Shown here: in pieces, positions 37,464 to 46,227 of the stretch
How the letters are laid out: each line of letters begins with the position of its first letter
Position numbering within the stretch: position 1 is the stretch's first letter
Origin: Luteibacter aegosomatissinici
GTDB taxonomy: Bacteria > Pseudomonadota > Gammaproteobacteria > Xanthomonadales > Rhodanobacteraceae
Direction: 5' to 3'
NCBI RefSeq assembly: GCF_023078495.1
Contig: NZ_CP095742.1
Span: forward strand, 2,480,001-2,544,000
DNA: 64,000 nucleotides
Position numbers and translations under genes: made by a program
Notes under the pieces: model-generated
Told to the model about the DNA's origin: nothing
What the model saw: only the letters and a program-made list of their open reading frames with translations
Databases searched by the model: none

Positions 37464-38076
37464 GCATCAAAGAGCCGCGATAACCGACGATCAGGCCCAT
37501 GCCAGGCATCGATATCTCTACGTCGAAGGAGAACCGCCCATCCTCCTCATGCTCGAAGCTGATGCCCTTGGGCAACAGGAACGCAGGCATCGGCACGCCG
37601 AGCAGCGACCAGCGGCGCGGGACCAGAACAAGGCGCTCGCCTTCCACGACCAGCGCGAGCGCAAAGGTGGCCGCTCCGAATCGCTCAGTCAAAAGATGTT
37701 CGTCACGACCTTTGCCCGCGGATTGGTGCGAAGAAAAATCCTTGCCGTCGAAAGTACGCGTCCACCGTTCGCCTTCGCCCTCGGGCGTAAAGGTCACGGT
37801 AAGCGGCACATTCGAGCCCGCCGTCGGAAAGCCGACAACACCACGAACAATGCGGGCGAGCAGCCCACCCCCGTGGCGCACCTCCGCGCGGCCGGACCAG
37901 CGCCGTGCCTGGCTCGTACCATGCAATTCCCGAAGCCGCGGCGGCAAAGCGTCGAATGCCGAGCCCAGGATCCGGCGGTACAACGGCTCGCCTGATTCAT
38001 CCGGGCGAAAGCCCGTGTAAATGGAGCACCCGCGAATCAGTGAATCGTAATAGCCACCGAGGATCAGGATCTTCAC
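37456..38076 (-). CDS. DUF4166 protein, apparently lacking the usual N-terminal dehydrogenase
   Basis: A 206-residue protein. From about residue 30 it matches DUF4166: EPLYRRILGSAFDALPPRLRELHG, RWSGRAEVRHGGGLLARIVRGVVGFP, RTFDGKDFSSHQS, MPAFLLPKGISFEHEEDGRFSFDVEISMPGMGLIVGYRGSL. The first residues MKILILGGY are those of a Rossmann NAD(P) fold but the GxxGxxG loop and the rest of the dehydrogenase are missing. DUF4166 is often the C-terminal part of saccharopine dehydrogenase-like proteins, so an internal in-frame deletion of such a fusion is likely. Function is unknown. The TAG stop lies in a truncated REP. Confidence 0.7.
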   Translation of the reverse strand: MKILILGGYYDSLIRGCSIYTGFRPDESGEPLYRRILGSAFDALPPRLRELHGTSQARRWSGRAEVRHGGGLLARIVRGVVGFPTAGSNVPLTVTFTPEGEGERWTRTFDGKDFSSHQSAGKGRDEHLLTERFGAATFALALVVEGERLVLVPRRWSLLGVPMPAFLLPKGISFEHEEDGRFSFDVEISMPGMGLIVGYRGSLMPV

Positions 38077-38077
38077 G

Positions 38078-38977
38078 CTACAGAATGTCCTTTTTCAGTC
38101 GCTCTTCCAGCCAGTCCGCGAAGGCCTGCAGCCTTCGGGAGAGATGTTTGCGGTGAGGATATAGCAAGCTCATCGGCATGGGCGCGGCGCGGTGGCCAGG
38201 CATTACTTCGATCAGCTCGCCCTCATCCACGTGCGCCTTCACATCGTAGGCGGGGATCTGGATCAGGCCCAGCCCCGCCAGGCAACAAGCGATGTAAGCC
38301 TCGGCGCTATTGACGGTGACGCGTCCGCGCACCGCTGTCGTGCGCACCTCGCCGTCTTCCTGCCATTCCCATGCTTCAACCCGCCCCGTTGAGGGGGAGC
38401 TGTAGTTCACGGCGGTATGAGCGCCAAGCTCTGCCGGATGGGTGGGCGCGCCATGCTTTTCCAGGTACGCGGGGCTCGCCACGTTGATCAAACGCAAGTC
38501 GCCGATCCTGCGGGCGATCAGACCGGAATCACTCAACGGCCCCACGCGCAAGACACAATCCACGCTCTCTTCGACGAGGTCGACCGCACGATCTGTCAGG
38601 CGTAACTCCATATCGAGCTGCGGGTGCGCATCAAGAAAAGCAGGAAGCGCCGGCGCGATGACCAGGCGGCCGATCCGTCCCGGCACATCGACCCGCAGCT
38701 TCCCGCTGGTGCCCGCCGATGCGTCGCGAAACAGGCCTTCGGTCTCCTCGACATCGGCGATCAGGCGCAGGCAGCGCTCATAAAACGCCATGCCATCCTG
38801 GGTAGGCGATACCTTGCGCGTGGTGCGATGGAGCAATCGGGCGCCTACCCTGTCCTCCAGTTCGCTGACCGCCGCCGACACCGTTGAGCGCGGCAGGGCC
38901 AGCGAATCGGCTGCCCGGGTGAAGCTCGCGCACTCCACCACCCGGGCAAAGGTTCGGAACAGGTCAATGCGATCCAC
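38078..38977 (-). CDS. LysR-family transcriptional regulator (CrgA-like)
   Basis: A 299-residue LTTR. FRTFARVVECASFTRAADSLALPRSTVSAAVSELEDRVGARLLHRTTRKVSPTQDG is the HTH and linker, with the R-S-T-V-S recognition helix of the CrgA/DmlR branch. The effector domain includes VDCVLRVGPLSDSGLIARRIG. It lies one base after the end of the DUF4166 gene (tandem) and is divergent from an SDR at 39114, with an 11-base perfect inverted repeat between them. It likely controls that SDR. Confidence 0.93.
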   Translation of the reverse strand: MDRIDLFRTFARVVECASFTRAADSLALPRSTVSAAVSELEDRVGARLLHRTTRKVSPTQDGMAFYERCLRLIADVEETEGLFRDASAGTSGKLRVDVPGRIGRLVIAPALPAFLDAHPQLDMELRLTDRAVDLVEESVDCVLRVGPLSDSGLIARRIGDLRLINVASPAYLEKHGAPTHPAELGAHTAVNYSSPSTGRVEAWEWQEDGEVRTTAVRGRVTVNSAEAYIACCLAGLGLIQIPAYDVKAHVDEGELIEVMPGHRAAPMPMSLLYPHRKHLSRRLQAFADWLEERLKKDIL

Positions 38978-38995
38978 GATGCCCCCTATTGTTCG

Positions 38996-39024
38996 CCATT
39001 CCTGACGGGTGCTGTCAGGAATGG
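38996..39024. promoter_or_regulatory. Long inverted repeat, probable LysR operator
   Basis: CCATTCCTGAC (38996-39006) and GTCAGGAATGG (39014-39024) are perfect 11-base inverted arms with a 7-base spacer. The site lies 19 bases ahead of the LysR start and 90 bases ahead of the divergent SDR. Confidence 0.65.
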
Positions 39025-39113
39025 CTGCTTTATGAGGGATTTATAGACGATATGGTGAGCGACAGGTAGCGGTCGCATGGGTGGCCGCCAGCTAACCCCA
39101 CGAGGCCACAGCC

Positions 39114-39887
39114 ATGACCGATCACAGCATCAAGGGAAAAGCCGTTCTCATCGCCGGCGGTGCCAAGAACCTGGGAGGACTGCTCGCCCGCGACCTTGCC
39201 GCCCATGGGGCGAAAGCCGTCGTCATCCACTACAACAGCGCGGCCACGAAAACGGCCGCCGATGAAACAGTCGCCGCCATCAACGCCGCAGGGGCGAAGG
39301 GGTTCGCCATCCAGGCTGACCTGACCACCGCCGGTGCGACCGAAAAGCTCTTCGCCGAGGCAATCGCCGCCGCGGGGCGTCCCGATATCGCGATCAACAC
39401 CGTGGGCAAGGTGCTGAAGAAGCCGATGGCCGATATCTCCGAAGCCGAGTACGACGAGATGACCGCGGTGAACTCGAAAACCGCGTTCTTCTTCCTGAAG
39501 GAAGCCGGCAAGCACCTCAACGATAACGGCAAGATCTGCACGTTGGTCACCTCGTTGCTGGGCGCCTATACGCCCTTCTACGCCGCGTACGCTGGGACCA
39601 AGGCTCCGGTGGAGCACTTCACCCGCGCGGCATCCAAGGAGTTCGGTGAGCGCGGCATTTCCGTGACAGCCATCGGCCCGGGCCCCATGGATACGCCGTT
39701 CTTCTACCCAGCCGAAGGCGCGGACGCCGTGGCGTACCACAAGACAGCCGCGGCGCTTTCGGCGTTCTCGAAAACCGGCCTGACCGACATCGAGGACATC
39801 GTTCCGTTTATCCGCTTCCTCGTCTCGGATGGTTGGTGGATGACCGGGCAGACGATTCTGGTGAACGGTGGCTACACCACCAAATAA
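39114..39887 (+). CDS. Short-chain dehydrogenase/reductase
   Basis: A 257-residue SDR. AVLIAGGAKNLGGLLARDLA is the cofactor loop (Gly-Gly-Ala-Lys-Asn-Leu-Gly), PDIAINTVGKVLKKP replaces the usual NNAG with NTVG, and the catalytic Tyr-Lys is in YAAYAGTKAPVEHFTRAAS with Ser in LVTSLLGAY. PGPMDTPFFYPAEG and WMTGQTILVNGGYTTK close the fold. It is divergent from the LysR gene at 38078 and probably controlled by it. Substrate unknown. Confidence 0.92.
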   Translation: MTDHSIKGKAVLIAGGAKNLGGLLARDLAAHGAKAVVIHYNSAATKTAADETVAAINAAGAKGFAIQADLTTAGATEKLFAEAIAAAGRPDIAINTVGKVLKKPMADISEAEYDEMTAVNSKTAFFFLKEAGKHLNDNGKICTLVTSLLGAYTPFYAAYAGTKAPVEHFTRAASKEFGERGISVTAIGPGPMDTPFFYPAEGADAVAYHKTAAALSAFSKTGLTDIEDIVPFIRFLVSDGWWMTGQTILVNGGYTTK

Positions 39888-39891
39888 GCCC

Positions 39892-40923
39892 TCACAGCGC
39901 GACGAGGCCGAGACGAATCAGGCTCTCGGCCGTCGCCACGATGGCGTCTTCCCGTGAACGCGGTTGCCAGCCGAGCACACGCTGCGCCTTGGCACTCGTC
40001 ACGTTGAGGTCCATGCCGAGCAACGGGAGTGTCGACCGCATCGCTGGGTTGGTCGCTGCGGCCATGCGTACGACCCAGTTCGGCAGGACGCGATCCGAAA
40101 CTTTCGCCGCCGCGGGACCCAGGCGTTCGCGCAGCACCCTGGCCACCTCGGCAAGCCACAGGCTTTCGCCCGAGGTCGCGACGAAACGCTCGCCCGCAGC
40201 GGCCGGGTCCAGCATGGCGCGAACGTGCAGGTCGGCCACGTCACGCACATCGACAAAGCCCGAGTTGATCTTCGGTACGCCCTGCTGGCCTTCGAGCAGG
40301 TTCTTGATGAGGCGAATGGAGTGCGAGTAGTCGGCGCCCAACACGGGTCCCATCACCGCCGTGGGATTCACCGATGACAGCTCGAGGCCGTTACCTTCGC
40401 GCGCGATGAAATCCCATGCGGCGCGCTCGGAGAGCGTCTTCGACTTCTGGTACAGCCACACGTCACCGTTGATGTCGCTCCAGTCGGTTTCGTCGAACGG
40501 ACGCCGATGGCTGGGTTTATGCCCCGCCCCGATCGCCCCGAACGCGGAGGTCAGCACCACGCGCTTTACGCCGGCATCGCGCGATGCGCGCAGCACGCGG
40601 AGATTGCCGTCGACGGCCGGGCGCACCCAATCCTCTTCGGTCACATGATCGCCGGAAGGCGTCGGTGAGGCGCCATGGATTACGTAGGTGCACCCCGACA
40701 CCGCATCGGCCCAGCCTGCATCGTCGCCAAGGTCGGCGCGGACAAACGAAAGACGATCGGCCGCCTCGACGCCGGCAACGCGGAGGTGCTCCCGCACTTC
40801 GGCCTCACGGGAAAGCGTGCGCACCGTCGTGCGAACGGAAAAGCCCTGCTGGAAGAGCGCCACCATGCAGTGTTGGGCGATGAAGCCGGTACCACCGGTC
40901 ACCAGAACGAGTTCGTTGGCCAT
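39892..40923 (-). CDS. NAD-dependent epimerase/dihydroflavonol reductase-like extended SDR
   Basis: A 343-residue extended SDR. LVTGGTGFIAQHCMVALFQQG is the TGxxGxxG cofactor motif; the catalytic Tyr-Lys is in WLYQKSKTLSERAAWDF; YVIHGASPTPSGDHV and VNPTAVMGPVLGADYSHS are typical of the DFR/aldehyde reductase branch. It is likely an NADPH aldehyde or ketone reductase. It is convergent with the SDR at 39114 and divergent from an AraC gene at 41023. Confidence 0.92.
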   Translation of the reverse strand: MANELVLVTGGTGFIAQHCMVALFQQGFSVRTTVRTLSREAEVREHLRVAGVEAADRLSFVRADLGDDAGWADAVSGCTYVIHGASPTPSGDHVTEEDWVRPAVDGNLRVLRASRDAGVKRVVLTSAFGAIGAGHKPSHRRPFDETDWSDINGDVWLYQKSKTLSERAAWDFIAREGNGLELSSVNPTAVMGPVLGADYSHSIRLIKNLLEGQQGVPKINSGFVDVRDVADLHVRAMLDPAAAGERFVATSGESLWLAEVARVLRERLGPAAAKVSDRVLPNWVVRMAAATNPAMRSTLPLLGMDLNVTSAKAQRVLGWQPRSREDAIVATAESLIRLGLVAL

Positions 40924-40969
40924 GTCGCGTGCCTGTCAGTTGAGGAATGCCGACAAGCTTAGGGAGCGC

Positions 40970-41002
40970 AATGCGTACTTTGAATGCGATAGAGTGCGCA
41001 TT
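40970..41002. promoter_or_regulatory. Triple AATGCG motif in the SDR/AraC intergenic region
   Basis: AATGCG occurs at 40970-40975 and 40983-40988, and inverted as CGCATT at 40997-41002, at near-regular 13-14-base steps. The group lies between divergent genes at 40923 and 41023 and could be the AraC-protein site. It is suggestive only. Confidence 0.35.
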
Positions 41003-41022
41003 ACTTGCGTGCGAGTACAACC

Positions 41023-41970
41023 ATGAGCGCCGACCCGTTTTCCGACATCCTGAAGTTCACCCAGGCCGAATCGCTGGTCACCGGGGGGTTCTCAGCCAGC
41101 AACCCGTGGGCGCTTCGCTTTCCGCCGCCGTCCAGCATCAAGTTCTTCGCGGTGGTCAAAGGCGGCTGTTGGGTCACGATCGAAGGCGAGCCTGAACCCA
41201 TCTGGTTCGGTACGGGCGATGTCGGGTTGATCACGGCGAAGCGCGGCCTGGTGCTGGCTAGCGACCTGGGCGTGCCGCCGCTCGATGCCATGGCGGTCTT
41301 CTCAGGTTCGGGAAAAAGCGTGGCCGCCCTCGGCGATGGCCAGGACTTCACCCATATTGGCGGCCACGTCTTGCTTGATCCCGCCAGTGGCCGACTCCTT
41401 GCCGATGTGCTCCCGGCGTGGATCCACGTCTCCGCCGAATCCCCGCAGGCGACCTCGTTCCGCTGGCTGCTCGCCGAACTGGTCGCCGAGCGGCGCACCG
41501 ACCTGCCCGGTAACCAGCTCGCCGCCGCGCAGCTCTCGCAACTGTTGTTTATCCAGATCCTCCGCGCCCACCTGCAAACCTCCGGCCCCATGCCTGCCGG
41601 CTGGCTGCGCGCGATCGGCGACCCACGCATCGCTCCCGCCATGCGCCTGATGCATGCCGATCCATCCCGCTCATGGAGCCTGGATGAGCTCGCCGAGGCC
41701 TGCGCGATGTCGCGCACGACGTTCGCGAACCGGTTCCGCGACGTCGCCGGCAGCACGCCGCTGGCCTACCTGAGCGGATGGCGCATGCACCTGGCCACGC
41801 GCGCGTTGCGCGAAGGCAAGAAGCCGGTGGCCGTGCTGGCCCAGGAACTGGGCTATTCGTCGGAGAGTGCCTTCAGTACGGCGTTCAAGCGCGCTGTTGG
41901 TGAATCACCCCGGAGCTATCGCCTTGGCGCGCGTGCCCATGAAGAGGTACTGGCTGACGCCGTGGACTGA
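41023..41970 (+). CDS. AraC-family regulator with cupin_6 sensor domain
   Basis: A 315-residue regulator. The N-terminal cupin (WALRFPPPSSIKFFAVVKGGCWVTIEGE, VGLITAKRG) matches the RCS/cupin_6 type found in regulators of oxidative or electrophile stress. The C-terminal two HTHs are MHADPSRSWSLDELAEACAMSRTTFANRFRDVAGSTPLAYLSGWRMHLATRAL and VLAQELGYSSESAFSTAFKRAVGESPRSYR. The ATG at 41023 is preferred over an upstream GTG. It likely controls the divergent SDR at 39892. Confidence 0.91.
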   Translation: MSADPFSDILKFTQAESLVTGGFSASNPWALRFPPPSSIKFFAVVKGGCWVTIEGEPEPIWFGTGDVGLITAKRGLVLASDLGVPPLDAMAVFSGSGKSVAALGDGQDFTHIGGHVLLDPASGRLLADVLPAWIHVSAESPQATSFRWLLAELVAERRTDLPGNQLAAAQLSQLLFIQILRAHLQTSGPMPAGWLRAIGDPRIAPAMRLMHADPSRSWSLDELAEACAMSRTTFANRFRDVAGSTPLAYLSGWRMHLATRALREGKKPVAVLAQELGYSSESAFSTAFKRAVGESPRSYRLGARAHEEVLADAVD

Positions 41971-41971
41971 T

Positions 41972-42616
41972 TCATCCCGCCTTGCGGAAGGTCAGGTTGA
42001 TACGCTCACTCCCCAAGAGCGGGTGCGGTGCATCCTTCAACGACATGATGCCGTGGTAGCGCAAGCGATCGGCCCCGCCCCACACCACCACGTCACCATG
42101 GTGAAGCGGCACCCTGGCCACCCGATCCGATCGCTCGAGCCCGCCGAAGAGAAACGTCGCTGACATACCGAGCGACACGGAGACGATCGGCGCTGCGAAA
42201 TCCTGCTCGTCCTTGTCCTGATGCAGCGACATGCGCGCACCGGGCGCATAGTGGTTGATCAGGCAGGCATCCGGCTCAAAGCCAGGGAACCCGGCTTCCG
42301 CCGCGGCCCGGATCGCAAGCGATGCGAACGCCTCGGGCATCACGGGCCACGGCTTGCGCGTTTCCGGATCCACGGAGGTGTAGCGATAGCCACGCTGGTC
42401 GGTCACCCAGCCAAGCATGCCGCAGCTCGTCGACATCACGGACATGGGCAGACCGCCTGGCGTCACCATGTGGCGCAGTGGCGAGGCAGCCTCAATATCG
42501 GCAATGGCGGGAACGAGCTCCCCGACATCAGGGAGCGCGAACCCGTGCAGAAGCACGGCATGGCTGCTCAGGCGCAGCTGCGCACCGGCCACTTCGAACA
42601 GATCAAATGAATCCAT
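41972..42616 (-). CDS. alkB: DNA oxidative demethylase AlkB
   Basis: A 214-residue Fe(II)/2-oxoglutarate dioxygenase that removes methyl groups from 1-methyladenine and 3-methylcytosine. Metal ligands are His132 and Asp134 in MSLHQDKDE and His188 in RLRYHGIMSL; 2-oxoglutarate is held by Arg205 and Arg211 in ERINLTFR. INHYAPGARMS is the nucleotide-recognition strand. It is unlinked to ada or tag. It is convergent with the AraC gene, its stop one base after that gene's. Confidence 0.95.
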   Translation of the reverse strand: MDSFDLFEVAGAQLRLSSHAVLLHGFALPDVGELVPAIADIEAASPLRHMVTPGGLPMSVMSTSCGMLGWVTDQRGYRYTSVDPETRKPWPVMPEAFASLAIRAAAEAGFPGFEPDACLINHYAPGARMSLHQDKDEQDFAAPIVSVSLGMSATFLFGGLERSDRVARVPLHHGDVVVWGGADRLRYHGIMSLKDAPHPLLGSERINLTFRKAG

Positions 42617-42647
42617 GCGGGCTAGGTTACCAGTGGGCGGTCTCTGG

Positions 42648-43403
42648 TCAGATCACCTGCCCGCCCGAAACCTCGATCCGCTGCCCGGTGATCCAGCGAT
42701 TGTCCGGGCCCAGCAGGCTGGCGATCATCGGGCCGATATCGTCAGGCACGCCTACCCTTCCGAGGGCAATCATGCCAGCGAACTGCTGGTTGAGGTCAGG
42801 CATATCGCGCACCGCACCACCAAGGAAATCCGTTTCGATCGCCCCCGGGGCCACGGTGTTCACGGTGATGCCGCGGCTGCCGAGCTCCTTTGCCATGCAG
42901 ACGCTGAGGATCTCGACGGCGCCCTTGGCAGTCGCGTACGCCGAAAAGCCGGGATACGTAACACGGGTCAGTCCCGTGGAGAGGTTGATGACGCGGCCAC
43001 CGTCGGCGAGCAGCGGCAACAAGGCCTGGCTGAGGAAGAACACACCTTTGACGTGCACGTTGATCAGGGCATCGAACTGCGCGACGGTCGTCTCGGCGAA
43101 CGAAGCCATTTCGCCGTGGCCGGCGTTATTGACCAAATGATCGAAGGTATCGCGTCCCCAGGTATTGCTCAGTGCCGCTCCAACTGTCGCGGTGAATTGC
43201 GCGAAGGTCGTGACGTCACTGGTATCCAGCGGCAGGGCGACCGCCTTGCGGCCCATGGCTTCGATCTGACTGACCACCTCACGAGCCGAGGCTTCGCCGC
43301 TACGGTAGGTCAGGATCACATCGCCGCCATGGCGGGCGATACTCAAGGCGGTGTTACGGCCGAGACCGCGGCTGGCACCGGTCACTAGCGAAATCGTAGA
43401 CAT
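42648..43403 (-). CDS. Short-chain dehydrogenase/reductase
   Basis: A 251-residue classical SDR. SLVTGASRGLGRNTALSIARHG is the cofactor loop, HLVNNAGHGEMASFAE the NNAG motif, and VINLSTGL...YPGFSAYATAKGAVEILSVCMAKEL supplies Ser, Tyr and Lys. TVAPGAIETDFLGG and RWITGQRIEVSGGQVI complete the fold of 3-oxoacyl-ACP-reductase-like enzymes. It is divergent from an AraC gene at 43548. Substrate unknown. Confidence 0.93.
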   Translation of the reverse strand: MSTISLVTGASRGLGRNTALSIARHGGDVILTYRSGEASAREVVSQIEAMGRKAVALPLDTSDVTTFAQFTATVGAALSNTWGRDTFDHLVNNAGHGEMASFAETTVAQFDALINVHVKGVFFLSQALLPLLADGGRVINLSTGLTRVTYPGFSAYATAKGAVEILSVCMAKELGSRGITVNTVAPGAIETDFLGGAVRDMPDLNQQFAGMIALGRVGVPDDIGPMIASLLGPDNRWITGQRIEVSGGQVI

Positions 43404-43408
43404 GCTGG

Positions 43409-43460
43409 GCTCCTGTGGAAGGTGTCGGGATGACAGGAGCAGTATTCGGGCGGGCCGAAT
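43409..43460. promoter_or_regulatory. Two inverted repeats between the SDR and AraC genes
   Basis: GCTCCTGT (43409-43416) pairs with ACAGGAGC (43433-43440), spacer 16. ATTCGG (43444-43449) pairs with CCGAAT (43455-43460), spacer 5. Both lie in the 144-base gap between divergent genes and are candidate regulator sites. Confidence 0.4.
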
Positions 43461-43547
43461 CCGTAAGTTGCGGGATCCTCGGTCGTTCTTGCCTATTCCT
43501 CCGAATGGCGATTGCGCCGCCCATTCCACCGGGCTTACGCTCGGGCC

Positions 43548-44447
43548 ATGGCCGAGACCCTGCTTACCGAAGTGCGCCGCTATGCGGACTTCCATGCCAA
43601 CGCGCAAGGCACCGCAGCCACGCCGATCACGGGGCTGACAACGATCCGCGCCACCACCCCGAGCGAAATGGATTACGCCATATCGCGGCCGCTGGTCGCA
43701 TTGGTCGTCCAGGGCAACAAGCGCGTCATGATGGGTAGCCGTACATTTGATTTCGGAGCCGGGGATTCGCTGCTTATCACCGCGGACGTGCCCACGATCA
43801 GCCAGATCATGCGAGCCAGTGCCGGTGAACCGTACTACTCGCTGGTATTCGACCTCGATCCGGTCGTGATCGAGGCGCTTGCCCTCGAGATGGAGGTGGC
43901 ACGCGAGGAGATGAGCGCGCCGGTCCGGGTTGAGCCCACCGAAGCCGAAGTGGCCGACGCGGCGCTACGCCTGATGCAGCTACTCACGCGTCCCGCTGCG
44001 ATTCCCATCCTAAAAACCCAGATGATCCGTGAGATGCACTACTGGCTGCTGGCCGGCAAGCACGGCCCAGCCATCCGCAACCTGGGTATCGCCGAAGGCA
44101 ACGCCCAGCGCGTGGCCCGTGCAGTGGCCATCATCCGTTCCGGGTACGCTCAGCCATTGCGCGTGGAGCGCCTGGCGGAAGCAGCGGGCATGAGCCCATC
44201 GACGTTCCACCAGCACTTCCGTGCCGTCACCACCCTGTCGCCCCTGCAATTCCAGAAACAACTGCGGCTGATCGAAGCCCGGCGGATGATGTTGTCGGAG
44301 GGCAGCTCCGCGAGCATGGCGGCCTACGCGGTGGGCTATGAGAGCGTGCCGCAATTCACTCGCGAGTACGGGCGAATGTTTGGTGCACCGCCAGTGCGGG
44401 AAATCAGGGCTTCGAGGACCAGGACGTCTTCACGAGCCGCCGGCTGA
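43548..44447 (+). CDS. AraC-family regulator with AraC_N domain
   Basis: A 299-residue regulator, paralogous in layout to the one at 31159. ISRPLVALVVQGNKRVMMGSRTFDFGAGDSLLITADVPT is the AraC_N core, and RAVAIIRSGYAQPLRVERLAEAAGMSPSTFHQHFRAVTTLSPLQFQKQLRLIEARRMML with YESVPQFTREYGRMFG the double HTH. The ATG at 43548 gives the family N-terminus MAETLLTEVRRYADFHA. It likely controls the divergent SDR at 42648. Confidence 0.92.
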   Translation: MAETLLTEVRRYADFHANAQGTAATPITGLTTIRATTPSEMDYAISRPLVALVVQGNKRVMMGSRTFDFGAGDSLLITADVPTISQIMRASAGEPYYSLVFDLDPVVIEALALEMEVAREEMSAPVRVEPTEAEVADAALRLMQLLTRPAAIPILKTQMIREMHYWLLAGKHGPAIRNLGIAEGNAQRVARAVAIIRSGYAQPLRVERLAEAAGMSPSTFHQHFRAVTTLSPLQFQKQLRLIEARRMMLSEGSSASMAAYAVGYESVPQFTREYGRMFGAPPVREIRASRTRTSSRAAG

Positions 44448-44500
44448 GCACATCAGCGCCACGTGACTCCGGTCAACGCAGGCTCCAGCACATTGCTCAC

Positions 44501-44533
44501 GTTGAACTACTAAGGGTTCCTTAGCAGTTCAAC
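44501..44533. repeat. Strong hairpin between convergent AraC and guaA genes
   Basis: GTTGAACTACTAAGG (44501-44515) pairs with CCTTAGCAGTTCAAC (44519-44533) around a GTT loop, with one A-C mismatch. It fills the 129-base gap between convergent genes. There is no adjoining T-tract, so a bidirectional terminator is possible but unproven. Confidence 0.55.
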
Positions 44534-44576
44534 GCCAGGTCCGCTGCGTGTCTACAAACCGCTGCCGCGCAGGCCA

Positions 44577-46133
44577 TCACTCCCACTCAATCGTAGCGGG
44601 CGGCTTTCCACTAATGTCATAAACAACACGAGAAATACCACGCAACTCATTGATAATACGCGTAGAGCACTTATCAAGGAAGTCGTACGGCAGGTGCGCC
44701 CAGTGCGCCGTCATGAAGTCGATCGTCTCCACGGCACGCAGCGCAATCACCCACTCGTAGGCGCGGCCGTCGCCCACGACGCCCACCGAGCGCACGGGCA
44801 GGAACACCGCGAACGCCTGGCTCACCCGGTCATACAGGCCATGCGAACGCAGCTCTTCGATAAAGATGGCATCGGCACGCTGCAGCAGGTCGACGTACTC
44901 GGCCTTCACTTCACCCAGCACGCGCACACCCAGGCCAGGGCCCGGGAACGGGTGGCGGTAGACCATCTCGCGCGGCAGGCCGAGCTCGACGCCGATGCGG
45001 CGGACTTCGTCCTTGAACAGCTCGCGCAACGGTTCAACCAGCTTGAGCTTCATGTGCTCCGGCAGGCCGCCCACGTTGTGGTGGCTCTTGATGACGTGGG
45101 CCTTGCCCGTCTTGCTGCCGGCGGATTCGATGACATCCGGGTAGATCGTGCCCTGGGCCAGCCACTTCACGCCTTCGAGCTTGGCTGATTCCTCATCGAA
45201 GATCTCGATGAACAGGCGGCCGATGATCTTGCGCTTGGCTTCCGGGTCTTCCACGCCGGCCAGCGCATCGAAGTAGCGCTGCTTGGCATCCACGCGGATG
45301 ACGTGCACGCCCATGTGCTCGGCCATGGTCGACATGACCTGGTCGCCTTCCTGGTAGCGCAGCAGGCCGGTATCGACGAACACGCAAGTGAGCTGGTGGC
45401 CGATCGCCTTCTCCAGCAGCGCGGCGACCACGGAGGAATCGACGCCACCGCTCAGGCCCAGCAGCACCTTGTCGGAGCCGACCTGCTCGCGGACGCGGGC
45501 GACGGCATCTTCGATGATGTGCGCGGCGTCCCACAGGGTGGCCGAGCCGCACAGGTCGATCACGAAGCGGCGCAGCAGCTCCATACCCTTCTTGGTGTGG
45601 GTCACTTCCGGGTGGAACTGCAGGCCGTAGAAGCGGCGCTCGTCATCGGCCATGGCGGCCAGCGGCAGGCTCGGCGTCGCAGCGGTGGCGCGGAAACCGT
45701 CCGGCAGCTTGGTGACGCGATCGCCGTGCGACATCCACACGCCGAGCGCTTCGCCATCGGCCATCACGTTATCGAACAGGCCACACGAGGCAAACGTGAC
45801 GGTCGCCGGGCCGAACTCGCGATGGTGGCCGGCTTCGACCTTGCCGCCGAGCTGCTCGGACATCGTCTGCATGCCGTAGCAGATACCGAGGACGGGCACG
45901 CCCAGCTCGAACACGACCTGCGGTGCGCGCGGCGAGTTATCTTCGGTCACCGATTCCGGGCCGCCCGAGAGGATGACGCCGCGCGGATTGAAGCCGCGGA
46001 TCTCGTCCGGCGCGTGGTCCCAGGCCCACACTTCGCAATAGACACCGATCTCGCGGATGCGGCGGGCGATCAGCTGCGTGTACTGCGAGCCAAAGTCGAG
46101 GATGAGGATCTTGTCGCTATGGATATCGGTCAT
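44577..46133 (-). CDS. guaA: GMP synthase (glutamine-hydrolysing)
   Basis: A 518-residue enzyme converting XMP to GMP. The N-terminal class I glutamine amidotransferase (residues 8-200) has nucleophile Cys85 in LGICYGMQ and the His-x-Glu dyad in [10 protein letters not shown]. The ATP pyrophosphatase domain has [17 protein letters not shown] (PP-loop). The C-terminal dimerisation domain ends [16 protein letters not shown]. It follows guaB, separated by 94 bases holding a hairpin that may reduce read-through, so guaA could have its own promoter or be attenuated. Confidence 0.98.
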   Translation of the reverse strand: MTDIHSDKILILDFGSQYTQLIARRIREIGVYCEVWAWDHAPDEIRGFNPRGVILSGGPESVTEDNSPRAPQVVFELGVPVLGICYGMQTMSEQLGGKVEAGHHREFGPATVTFASCGLFDNVMADGEALGVWMSHGDRVTKLPDGFRATAATPSLPLAAMADDERRFYGLQFHPEVTHTKKGMELLRRFVIDLCGSATLWDAAHIIEDAVARVREQVGSDKVLLGLSGGVDSSVVAALLEKAIGHQLTCVFVDTGLLRYQEGDQVMSTMAEHMGVHVIRVDAKQRYFDALAGVEDPEAKRKIIGRLFIEIFDEESAKLEGVKWLAQGTIYPDVIESAGSKTGKAHVIKSHHNVGGLPEHMKLKLVEPLRELFKDEVRRIGVELGLPREMVYRHPFPGPGLGVRVLGEVKAEYVDLLQRADAIFIEELRSHGLYDRVSQAFAVFLPVRSVGVVGDGRAYEWVIALRAVETIDFMTAHWAHLPYDFLDKCSTRIINELRGISRVVYDISGKPPATIEWE

Positions 46134-46165
46134 CGGTACGGCCTGCAGTGGAATTCGGTAGGGCA

Positions 46166-46197
46166 AAAAGCAGAACGCCCACTGCGAGCGGGCGTCC
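46166..46197 (-). terminator. Hairpin with T-tract between guaB and guaA
   Basis: On the minus strand the stem ACGCCC (46195-46190 side) and GGGCGT (46180-46175 side) with a 9-base loop is followed by TTCTGCTTTTTGCC. It lies about 30 bases past the guaB stop and 33 before the guaA start, so it is a rho-independent terminator or attenuator within the guaBA operon. Confidence 0.65.
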
Positions 46198-46227
46198 TGG
46201 GTCCACCTGGAAGAGCGCCTGGCGGCG

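Noticed and set aside
44501-44533. Hairpin considered as part of a tRNA or small RNA gene
   Set aside because: No cloverleaf, anticodon loop or CCA end can be drawn around it, and no promoter is seen.
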